64,000 bases of DNA, from contig NZ_JACHEM010000014.1 of NCBI RefSeq assembly GCF_014207445.1, positions 62,001 through 126,000 of the forward strand. Direction: 5' to 3'. Positions 35,301-41,768 of the stretch are shown here, piece after piece. The stretch is from Streptomyces candidus. Its GTDB lineage: Bacteria > Actinomycetota > Actinomycetes > Streptomycetales > Streptomycetaceae. A program made the position numbers and the translations under genes. The first letter of the stretch is position 1. Every line of letters starts with the position of its first letter. Below the pieces are notes generated by a model. That model did no database searches and had not been told where the DNA came from. It saw only the letters and a program-made list of their open reading frames with translations.

Positions 35301-35763
35301 CCACGCCGCTCACGTCGAAGTCGGTGGCCGCGAGCATGAGGTTGCCGGTGGAGTAACTGACCCTGCCGACGAGGGAGTCGGTGATGCGGAAGTTGGAGAT
35401 CCGGTGCCAGGGCACGTCGCCCTGGTCACGCGGGACGTAGCGCACGATGCCGCTCGGCGGCGGAGCCGACGGTATCGATCGGGGCGCGACCGTGCTGCCG
35501 GTGCGCACGGGCGGCATGGCGGCCCGGCCGTTGTCACCCCAGTGCGAGCCGCCGGGCGGCGGTGGAGGAGGGGCGGCAAGTGCGGGGCTCACCACGGACG
35601 CGCCGAGCACGAGGGCGAGCGCGGCGGCGGCCAGCACGCGGGCGGACCTGACCGGGGCGGCGGGAACTCGGGACCGCGGGGGTCTGCCGGAGGGGGCGGC
35701 TGCGGGCGAGCCGTCGGACGTACGGGGCATGCGGGGCGTACGGGATCTACGGGAGGCTGACAC
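32365..35763 (-). CDS. Secreted RHS/YD-repeat protein with unknown C-terminal domain
   Basis: 1132 residues from GTG 35763 (GGGGA upstream). Basic Arg-rich N-terminus, then ARVLAAAALALVLGASVVSP and cleavage near ALA-APPPP, a Sec signal. Residues about 130-960 contain many YD repeats (for example YTYDGAGNTT, YTYDALGRT, YEYNNNDQRT). The RHS core ends with GLYHYGARYYDPVLGRFTQP then DPLNKIDPSGL. After it come 97 residues (1036-1132) rich in Gly/Ser/Thr with four cysteines (CYGLC, ASCGFG, GKCS) and no known toxin motif. RHS shells enclose C-terminal payloads in polymorphic toxins, but no immunity gene adjoins, so the tail may be an adhesive or structural domain. Confidence 0.93.
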   Translation of the reverse strand: MSASRRSRTPRMPRTSDGSPAAAPSGRPPRSRVPAAPVRSARVLAAAALALVLGASVVSPALAAPPPPPPGGSHWGDNGRAAMPPVRTGSTVAPRSIPSAPPPSGIVRYVPRDQGDVPWHRISNFRITDSLVGRVSYSTGNLMLAATDFDVSGVGQSLRLTRTYNSFDAPSGQVSSPWWLGYERRLDLTFTGMVLHYDESGATVEYTKNADGSLATPTGYSKDLVQNADGTYTLTDRKSGTADTYDGSGRLTKITDPNKGEITVATHSADGDDTGFKVTETRSGRWVDLVRSTATRWQATDHTGRTVGYELDAAGGNVVRTTDTEGKATRFGYDADGRLIKVTTPQNRSTSFTYDAEDRVTSIRRYAEGATGGPTYTYTYSAPQSYEAGTTKVTDPLGHTTTYDHNADGEVTKVLDGLGHTRSTTYQNHLVQTATDAMGTGSGGMGGNVTTYGWDARNNPASAKLPTGATATGSWQTVAGTERQKNSTGADGQKTDYTYDGAGNTTSVATRGTGGATVTFTYNEATPTCGGFQGQRCTATDGNGKKTSFRYDASGNLQTVTPPAPLGVTRYTYDALGRTATATDARGVKTLFTYDKRDRITKVDTSGYATVTYTYDGDGNMSSRTDATGVQTYQFDALSRETIRTLQDGSQTVLAYTADGDVDTYTDPGGVTDYAWDAAGRLEFLVDPQGKKTTYEYNNNDQRTKTTYPGGTVQSQRLDNSGRPENIRAIAPSGVVLSDLSYTYGYVAGGQSLDGTKIRSRTDNLTKAHTAYSYDDTGRLSLGAETLTSGTRTSWQYCFDGAGNLASQGDAQGCPAATRYTYNDASQLTARNGVTTGWSYDRAGNETAGAPTAETARSAEKYTDFHQLSAVTVGSTSYTGAYASTDSSERTRFGDTVFHNGPLGLSGQTVGAKDTEFIREPGGTLNSARTGGKSYYYLTDVLGSVIGLVDEAGKRVNTYHYTPSGVARTGTAEAVPQPYRFAGGYQDPTGLYHYGARYYDPVLGRFTQPDPSGQEKNPYLYAEGDPLNKIDPSGLVTGSIKGEVCYGLCIGVGGKTDGNQIKPTLSFGFGSPGASLGIGADTGDMDSGGQVGASCGFGTGSVTAATNGQSVDFGLETGGSTGKCSATAEYTF

Positions 35764-36100
35764 TTCGTCCCCAAGGTGAAAGGAATGTGACCCGTGTGGT
35801 CACTGACGTCCCTCAAAGTGACATCCGGCGCCCGGGCAACTCCCGGCCGTTCCCCGGGAATTGCTTTCCATGCGGTCAGGAACACGCCAAAAAAGAGCAG
35901 GACCGGAGCCCGGCACGCCCCGCGGGGACGCCCTGAGCTGGGGCGGAGCGGGACCGTTCCGATGCGGAGAAAGGCGAAATCAGCCCCCCGGAACACATCC
36001 TTCCACCGGGATCGTGAAAGCGGTCACGCACACCGTGCGGCCTTCCACCGCTCACAAGCGGAACCTCAGCCCCCGTACCGCCACCACACCTGGAGCACAC
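35764..36100. other. Divergent intergenic region, RHS and I36 genes
   Basis: About 340 bp separating the divergently transcribed RHS and peptidase-inhibitor genes. It should contain both promoters; I see no clear consensus pair and no extra gene. Confidence 0.35.
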
Positions 36101-36493
36101 ATGCCCCCGCGCCTCCGCGCCCTCGTCGCCGTCCCCGTCGCCGTCTCCGCGCTCTTCGCCGCCTCGCTCGCCCTGGCCCCGGCGGCCGCCGCGGAACCGA
36201 ACCCGCCCGGCTGCGAGAAGGAGTACTTCTGCCTGTACGCGGGGGAGGGCCAGACCGGTCAGCTGCTGGTGAAGACGAAGGGGAACTGGACCGGAAGCGT
36301 GGCCGCCCGTTCCGCCTTCAACAACGGCATTCCCTACCCGAACGCCGACCACGTGCAGCTGACCTGGACCTACCAGGGCGCCACCTACGAACAGTGCCTG
36401 CACTACAACCCGAGCCCCGACCCGGACCACTACAAGCTGAACTTCGCGGAGGGGGTGACCGTCACGAAGGCGGTCTGGCGCGGGGAGTGCTGA
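36101..36493 (+). CDS. Secreted peptidase inhibitor family I36 protein
   Basis: 130 residues from ATG 36101 with TGGAG five bases upstream. Signal peptide: LRALVAVPVAVSALFAASLA, cleavage near AAA-EPNPP. The mature chain starts with PPGCEKEYFCLYAGEGQTGQ, the double-Cys, strand-rich opening of I36 (SMI-like) proteins, then NNGIPYPNADHVQLTW and the closing TYEQCLHY and WRGEC cysteines. Members inhibit metalloproteases (the Streptomyces SMPI type) or are beta-gamma-crystallin-like wall proteins. It diverges from the RHS gene. Confidence 0.85.
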   Translation: MPPRLRALVAVPVAVSALFAASLALAPAAAAEPNPPGCEKEYFCLYAGEGQTGQLLVKTKGNWTGSVAARSAFNNGIPYPNADHVQLTWTYQGATYEQCLHYNPSPDPDHYKLNFAEGVTVTKAVWRGEC

Positions 36494-36526
36494 ACGCCTC
36501 TCCACGGAGCACTGCGTCAGGCCCCG

Positions 36527-36620
36527 CCGTACAGGCAGTCGCACCGACGCCGTACGGGCAGTCGCACCGACCGAGGCGGACTGCCCGTACGCGCGCGTCA
36601 GCGGACTGCCCGTACGCGCG
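36527..36620. repeat. Mirror-arranged repeat cluster (two direct pairs, inverted to each other)
   Basis: CCGTAC(A/G)GGCAGTCGCACCGA occurs at 36527-36547 and 36550-36570 (23-bp period). Then GCGGACTGCCCGTACGCGCG occurs at 36576-36595 and 36601-36620 (25-bp period). The second pair carries GACTGCCCGTACG, the reverse complement of the first, so the array is A-A-B-B with B inverted. It lies between converging genes and can fold as a 13-bp hairpin in two alternative pairings; a double terminator is the simplest reading. Confidence 0.7.
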
Positions 36621-36622
36621 TG

Positions 36623-36754
36623 TCAGCGGTTTCTGCGCCGGAGCAACAACGCCACCAGGGCCACCGCGAAGACGGCGAAGACGATGATGAACACCGTCGC
36701 TCCCGTCCCCGACGTCCACATCTTGGCCAACTCGACCGACGACTGTGCCTCCAT
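36623..36754 (-). CDS. 43-residue single-helix membrane protein
   Basis: The ATG at 36754 has an excellent GGAGGAGG ribosome site about 6 bases upstream. The product begins MEAQSSVELAKMWTS and has one helix, TGATVFIIVFAVFAVALVAL, ending in the positive tail LLRRRNR, typical of an N-out/C-in single-pass peptide. No family is known to me. Its stop is next to the inverted repeat array. Strong translation signals support it being real despite its size. Confidence 0.75.
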   Translation of the reverse strand: MEAQSSVELAKMWTSGTGATVFIIVFAVFAVALVALLLRRRNR

Positions 36755-36978
36755 GCTGAGCCTCCTCCCCCCGGACCGCTCCGGGGCCGTCGTGGAGTGC
36801 TCATGCCCCGGGACATGGGACCGAATCCCCGCCCGCCCTCTCCCTCGGCGGGGCCCGGCCCGCCCGCAAGGCCGAACGGGGAGCCGCTCTCCCCTATCGC
36901 GATTCACACGGCGTCGACCGGGAACAAGTCACTTTCGGGAGGCGGGCGCCGACCGGACGCGGCAGCGAGGGAGTACTT

Positions 36979-37164
36979 GTGCACGATCTCGGATTCTTCT
37001 ACCTGGTGGAACGGCTCGCGGCGCAAGCGGAGGACGACCGGGCGCAGGTGACGGGACGGACGGCAGCGGCCCGGAGTCTGCGGAACGGCTGGCTGCCGCT
37101 GGCGCTGGCCGGAGCACTCGCGGCCGCCACCGCCGTCGCGGCGGCACGCGCCCGGCGCACCTGA
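36979..37164 (+). CDS. 61-residue membrane protein
   Basis: GTG start at 36979 with GAGGGAG five bases upstream. The product begins MHDLGFFYLVERLAAQAEDD, has a short charged segment, then LPLALAGALAAATAVAAARA and a basic ARRT end, so it is a single-pass protein. No known domain. It converges on the DedA-like gene with only 4 bp between the stops. Confidence 0.6.
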   Translation: MHDLGFFYLVERLAAQAEDDRAQVTGRTAAARSLRNGWLPLALAGALAAATAVAAARARRT

Positions 37165-37168
37165 CCGT

Positions 37169-37639
37169 TCAGGCGTCGTCGGCCGCGCGCGCGGTGCTTC
37201 TGCGACGGCGGTACACCACGACACCGCAGACCACGAGAAGCACAGCGGCGACCACACCGACAGCGGCGGCCGTGTTCCCGGCGAACAGCCGAACCAGCAA
37301 CTTCAGCGCGCCGGCCCCCACCGTCGCGTACACCAGCGCCCACGCCGCTCCGCCCAGGAACAGGGCGGGAAGGTAGCGCGGCAGCGGCATCCGCATGGTG
37401 CCCGCGAGGAAGTTGGCGGCGGTCTGGAAACCGACCGTCAGGAACGAGACGGCCACCGCGGGCGCTCCCCACCGCTGGATCGAGCGTTCCACCCGCTGGA
37501 ACTTGGGCTCGGACATCCGCTCGGCGAACCTGCTGCGCCTCGCCCCTGCGTGGGCGAGCCGTCCGACGGCGTACGTCCCTCCGGCCCTCAGCAGGACGAT
37601 CACGTAGAGCCCGGCCGCCGTGAGCACGACCTCACCCAT
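37169..37639 (-). CDS. DedA/VTT-type membrane protein
   Basis: 156 residues with three to four hydrophobic segments. The central ERSIQRWGAPAVAVSFLTVG, FQTAANFLAGTMRMPLPRYL and PALFLGGAAWALVYATVGAG pattern matches the VTT (SNARE-associated/DedA) core, where the Gly/Pro-rich reentrant loop and the Arg in the P-x-x-R motif are conserved. It is shorter than classic DedA proteins (about 200 residues). DedA proteins act in membrane homeostasis and lipid-carrier recycling. Confidence 0.75.
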   Translation of the reverse strand: MGEVVLTAAGLYVIVLLRAGGTYAVGRLAHAGARRSRFAERMSEPKFQRVERSIQRWGAPAVAVSFLTVGFQTAANFLAGTMRMPLPRYLPALFLGGAAWALVYATVGAGALKLLVRLFAGNTAAAVGVVAAVLLVVCGVVVYRRRRSTARAADDA

Positions 37640-37980
37640 GACGCGCCGCCCTCGGAGCCGAATGCTGCATAGAGGCCTTCCTGGGACCGGGAACCACCGT
37701 CAGCGGACACTGCAAGGTTAAACGAACGCTTGTACCCCGAAATGCGCGGGCCCGTCGACAGGGCGGGCCGCCTGTTTTGAGGGCGTCGACGCCTTCGACG
37801 AGCGCGGGCCGCAGTGCCCCCTCCGCCTCGTCCCGCTCCTGCCCGAACGGCACGGCCCCCCCACGAGGTCGCTCTTCCTCGGGTTGGAGCTGCGTCCGCC
37901 TGTCGCTGCGGGGGACCAGTGCTCGGAGGGCTTGCCCTTCGCGGTACGAGGGCACGCCTTCCGGCTGTCGGTGTTCTGGT

Positions 37981-38145
37981 TCAGGTGCTCCGGGCGGGCA
38001 GCCGCAAGGGGGCGAGGAAGGCGCCGCGTTCGGGGCCGTAAACGACGCCGGAGAAGCAGGCGAGGTCGTTGTGGCGGAGGTTGCCCTCGCTGAGGTCGTG
38101 GTGGAGGAGGGCGAGGGTGGAACGGTATTCGCGTTGGCACCGCAT
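37981..38145 (-). CDS. Possible 54-residue ORF or gene fragment
   Basis: The minus frame from ATG 38145 reads MRCQREYRSTLALLHHDLSE and later VVYGPERGAFLAPLRLPA. Its codon use is very Streptomyces-like, with amphipathic helix potential, but there is no ribosome site. It could be the tail of a decayed larger gene, as no frame continues upstream. The rest of 37640-38316 shows nothing else. Confidence 0.3.
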   Translation of the reverse strand: MRCQREYRSTLALLHHDLSEGNLRHNDLACFSGVVYGPERGAFLAPLRLPARST

Positions 38146-38316
38146 CAAAGACACGTCAGAGGCGCGTCAGGATCCGCTGCACGGCTCAGCGGCGGCCGAT
38201 ACTGGCTACGTGGCCGCAGGCTGCACTTGTTTCATGGCCGGTGCGCCGGCCGCCCAGGAATCCACCGACCGGGAGCCGGTCGGTGGCCGAGCGGTCACCG
38301 CCCCGGAGGCCCGCGC

Positions 38317-38478
38317 ATGAAAGTGATCCCCGAGCTGCGCCGTGTGGTTGCCGCTCTTCTCGTGGCGGCCGCCACTCTGGTCGTCGCCGGGGTGCTGGCC
38401 GACATGATCTGGCTGATCGGGTGCGGCGCCTGGGCGCTCATCGCTGCTGGTCTGATCGAGGTGACCTACCGGCCCTGA
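38317..38478 (+). CDS. 53-residue two-helix membrane protein
   Basis: ATG at 38317 with GGAGG eight bases upstream. The product MKVIPELRRVVAALLVAAAT continues through a first helix, then DMIWLIGCGAWALIAAGLIE as a second, ending VTYRP. A tiny integral membrane protein with no known family. It is similar in kind to the other micro-membrane genes between 36.6 and 43.5 kb. Confidence 0.65.
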   Translation: MKVIPELRRVVAALLVAAATLVVAGVLADMIWLIGCGAWALIAAGLIEVTYRP

Positions 38479-39072
38479 GCGCCTTCCTGCTTGTCCGTCA
38501 ACCGAGTTCGGCGCATGCCCCCACCGCGCGGGTGGGTCTTGCCGGTGACGGCGATGACGTCGCCCTTCTCGACCACGGCGGGTGCTCCGTGGCAGTCGGC
38601 CTACCAGGTGCCGACGGCCTGCACCTGGTGGACGTAGGCAGTCAACGGTGTCTGCCACGGTTCGGTGATCGAGCCCGCGTCTCCCGTGCCCTCGGAACCT
38701 GCCGGTCCACCGTCCGGCGTCCGCCGGTCTGCGACGTCAAGCGCGCCCGGCCGCCACTGCGCAGGAGGCCTGACCGTACGCCGTGGGGCCGGCCACATGT
38801 TGGTATGCCGCCCCGGGAGGACGCGAACGGTGCCCGATGGGACCGGTGACGGCCGGGTTGGGCACCTCGCTGACGATCAGCCAGGGCGGGAAAGGGCATA
38901 CCGCACTGGACACGCCGACCAGCCCGAGGCGCGGCACGTGCTTCCAGCACGCAGCCGTCGACCCGAGGCGTGGCGCGTGCTCATACCTCCGCTCACGCAA
39001 CGACCCCGCTGTCCCGGCCGGCAGTCCTGCTGCACACGAGGACAGCCAACCAGTGCCGGGCCGGCCCGTGCT
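38479..39072. other. Intergenic, no supported gene
   Basis: About 590 bp. A minus reading has TAYVHQVQAVGTW, an in-frame stop, then VVEKGDVIAVTGKTHPRG near 38580-38500, which may be a decayed gene, but I cannot name it. Nothing else was recognised. Confidence 0.3.
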
Positions 39073-39861
39073 TCACCGTGCGGCCGCCTCCACACCCTCG
39101 TCCTGAGGCGAGGCAGCGGTGTAGAACACCGAGTTCTGTTGCTGGAGCCGCTGCGCCTTGCCCCGGCTGATCAGGGTGTTGATGGCGTTGCGGACCAGTT
39201 GGTCGCTGGTGGAGCGCTCGGGGTGGAGCTCCTTGAGCGCGGTGACGATCTCCTTCGTCGAGCGCGGGGTGTCCGCGCTGAGCAGCGGGGCGACCAGCTC
39301 GGCCAGCGACGGGCCCCGCTTGGTCCGCCCGGCGGGGACCGCCTTCGCCGCTGTTGCCCGCTGGCCGGGGACCTTCTTCGCGGCCTTCTGCGCCGTCGGC
39401 TTCCTCGCGGCACGCTTCTTCGGGCCCTCGGCGGGTGTCGCCCCGGCCGGCTCGGCAGCCTCCGGCCCGCCGTTGTCCGCGGGGGCATCCGCGGGTGCCG
39501 GGAGATCCGTGGCGGCGGTCTCGTTCTGCGGCTTCGCGGCCTTCCTCCGGGTCCGCCCGGCCTTCACCGGTGCCTGGGCGGTGGCTTCCTCGGCGGAGGG
39601 AGGCGCAGGGGCATCGTCGGCGGCGGGAGCCGCGGGAGCATCGTCGGCGGCCGGAACGTCAGCGGCCGGGGTGGCCTGGGCGGCTGCGGCCTGGGCGCGC
39701 ATGGTCTCGAGCCAGGTGTACTCCTGCGCCAGGACGGCGAGACGATTCTGCGCCTCCTCCATCTGGGCGCGGGCCCTTTCCTGCTCCTCGGTGTTCCTCG
39801 CCAGGTCGTCGGCGAGCTGCTGCATGTACTGGTTCTGGATGGGAGTGGTGCTCAACGACAT
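39073..39861 (-). CDS. Ala/Pro/Lys-rich protein with C-terminal winged-helix-like domain
   Basis: 262 residues in three parts. Residues 10-60 form a coiled-coil (QLADDLARNTEEQERARAQM, EEAQNRLAVLAQEYTWLETM). Residues 60-185 are low-complexity Ala/Pro/Asp, turning Lys/Arg-rich (RKPTAQKAAKKVPGQR), like histone H1-type linkers. Residues 190-250 (LAELVAPLLSADTPRSTKEI, VTALKELHPERSTSDQLVRN, AINTLISRGKAQRLQQ) look like a winged helix. It may bind DNA or nucleoid proteins. No family name is certain. Confidence 0.75.
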   Translation of the reverse strand: MSLSTTPIQNQYMQQLADDLARNTEEQERARAQMEEAQNRLAVLAQEYTWLETMRAQAAAAQATPAADVPAADDAPAAPAADDAPAPPSAEEATAQAPVKAGRTRRKAAKPQNETAATDLPAPADAPADNGGPEAAEPAGATPAEGPKKRAARKPTAQKAAKKVPGQRATAAKAVPAGRTKRGPSLAELVAPLLSADTPRSTKEIVTALKELHPERSTSDQLVRNAINTLISRGKAQRLQQQNSVFYTAASPQDEGVEAAAR

Positions 39862-40474
39862 AGTCGCTCGCTCTCACAAAGGGGGCCGGTGGATAGCCGG
39901 ATGCTACTCATACTCAGCGGGCAGTGCAGACACCTTCGCCCCGGTCCCACCCCTACGGGACACACGAAGTGCCCCAATGAAGGCGGGCCATGGGCCCCCT
40001 GGCATTGCACTGCCCGCTTCCTGGCCGAAAGAACCCTTCGGCGTATCCCGTGCCCCTGCCGCTGGGGGTGTGGCTGCAGCTGGCCGCTCCCCAGACCTGT
40101 CCGAAGGTTCCCGCACCGGAGCGCACAGCCAGGGACATACGGCGCGACCACCCGTTCCCGCCGCTGCCCCGCCGTCTCATGCGAGCGACTGGTAAACGTT
40201 CCAGCACACATTGGTCCGGCTGCCGGCTGGACGCGGCCCTTGGCTGCGCACGATTCTCGAGAACCTCACCCGGGGCGCCTCGGTCCACCTCCTCTGAGCG
40301 CCCGGCCGCCGTACCGCGCCAACTTCCTCGCCCCGCCGCAGTGGTGTCGGTGGCCATGTGAACGATCTCGCGATGTACGTAGAATTCTTCGTCGGGCAAC
40401 GGTCCCCTCGGCACCAAGGCCGTGGTCAAGGCTTGCGGCGGCTGATCGGCCCTCGGGGAGGAGGAGAAAACCTC
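39862..40474. other. Intergenic, no gene seen
   Basis: About 610 bp. Open frames on both strands lack known similarity or ribosome sites. It holds the promoter of the minus-strand winged-helix gene (TACTCATACT near 39904 is A/T-enriched) and of the next plus-strand gene. Confidence 0.3.
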
Positions 40475-40846
40475 ATGCAGAACGTGTTCATGGGGGCGTT
40501 CGTTCTCGCTGTAGTCGTGCAGTGCGTGACCGTGGGCGTGCTCCTTCTCCAGCTCTGGCGTTTCCTGAGGGGCAACGGGCCGGAGCCCACGGCGCTGAGC
40601 GGGTTCGATGTGCTGACGGGGGTCGCCCTGTCCGGCGGAGCCACGACGGTCCTGCAGTTGCTGACCTCTACGTGGGACGACGTGAGCTGGTCGGACACGC
40701 TGCTGTTTTCCGCCGTGTGCGGAGTCGCGACAGCCGGGTGCATGGCCTGGACACGGCGAGCCGGACACACGCGCGCCCAGCACGTGCTGCTCGTGGTGCC
40801 GCTGGGCTTCGGAATGTTGGCGGGGGCATCCGGGGTCGCCTTCTGA
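40475..40846 (+). CDS. Small integral membrane protein, function unknown
   Basis: 123 residues from ATG 40475 with GGAGGAGG upstream. Hydrophobic segments: VFMGAFVLAVVVQCVTVGVL, LTGVALSGGATTVLQLLT, TLLFSAVCGVATAGCMAW and HVLLVVPLGFGMLAGASGVA, i.e. four helices. A short charged loop lies between helices 1 and 2. No family was recognised. It is transcribed alone. Confidence 0.7.
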   Translation: MQNVFMGAFVLAVVVQCVTVGVLLLQLWRFLRGNGPEPTALSGFDVLTGVALSGGATTVLQLLTSTWDDVSWSDTLLFSAVCGVATAGCMAWTRRAGHTRAQHVLLVVPLGFGMLAGASGVAF

Positions 40847-41180
40847 CCCTCATCGGGTGAAACGAGCGCCGTCTACACCGAGTTTGGCGTCACCCGCAGG
40901 ACCCTCGGCCTGTGCGGGATGCCGGACGTGTACCGGGGCGAGGCGGTAGAGCACGTCGTCGGTATCGCGGGCCCGGACTCGGCAACGTCCGTATTGGCCT
41001 GTGGGCGTCGGCCGGTTCCGTCCGGCGCCGCACCCCGTCCCGGCTGTCCCACATGACGGCCGCCCCACACGTTGCAGTCACACGAACGGCCATGCAGTCG
41101 CCCGGCGTTCGTGACCGGGACATCCGCTGTTCACGGAGGCCTGGTGCAATGCGCACGCCGGAACGAGCCGGGAGGCATGC
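40847..41180. other. Intergenic, no gene seen
   Basis: About 330 bp upstream of the lectin-like/PhoD unit; open frames but no recognisable product. It presumably contains that unit's promoter. Confidence 0.3.
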
Positions 41181-41768
41181 GTGAATCTCATAGTGAACGG
41201 CGACGCGGAGAGCGGACCGGGAGGGTCCGCCGACCCTGTCGCTGCGGTGACCGGTTGGGAGATACGAGAGGGGGGACCGGCGCTCGTCGCGTATGGTCTC
41301 GGCGGCGGATACCCGACGGCGTCCGACCCGGGCCCGGCCACCCGCGGCAGCCGGTTCTTCGCCGGGGGACACAGTGCGCGCACCGCACTCGTACAGGCCG
41401 TCGCCCTGCCTGCGACCGGCTCGACGGGACACGCGGCCGTCGATGCCGGAGGGGTCAGGTACACGCTCTCCGGGTGGCTCGGGGGGTACGCGGGACAGGA
41501 GGACGGCGTCCGGCTGTCGGTTGAGTTCCGGGACGCCGCGGGAACACCGGTGGCTCTGTCCGTGCTCGGTCCCGTCACCGCGGGCGAACGCAACTCCCGT
41601 ACCGGGCTGTTCGAGCGCACCGTGACCGCCACGGTGCCGCGCGGCGCTCGTACGGCGCGGGTGCTGCTGGTCTTCTCCCGCGCGGGCGGGACGTCCAACG
41701 ACGGCTACGCCGACGCCCTTTCGCTCACGCTGACCGCCACACCGAACACTTCCCGAGGACGGAAATGA
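41181..41768 (+). CDS. Carbohydrate-binding-module-like protein, no signal peptide
   Basis: 195 residues from GTG 41181 with GGAGG five bases upstream. It opens MNLIVNGDAESGPGG, the typical start of jelly-roll CBM domains, with TGWEIREGGPALVAYGLGG, RYTLSGWLGGYAGQEDGVRL and a final GTSNDGYADALSLTLTA strand. The family name is not certain. There is no secretion signal, unusual for a CBM. Its last 4 bp overlap the PhoD gene start (ATGA), so the proteins are made together; it may be a cofactor or be exported with PhoD. Confidence 0.7.
   Translation: MNLIVNGDAESGPGGSADPVAAVTGWEIREGGPALVAYGLGGGYPTASDPGPATRGSRFFAGGHSARTALVQAVALPATGSTGHAAVDAGGVRYTLSGWLGGYAGQEDGVRLSVEFRDAAGTPVALSVLGPVTAGERNSRTGLFERTVTATVPRGARTARVLLVFSRAGGTSNDGYADALSLTLTATPNTSRGRK

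Noticed and set aside
37732..37737. GGGTAC (minus) upstream of the DedA-like gene
   Set aside because: No GNNT at 14-16 nt, so not called a SigB-type promoter.
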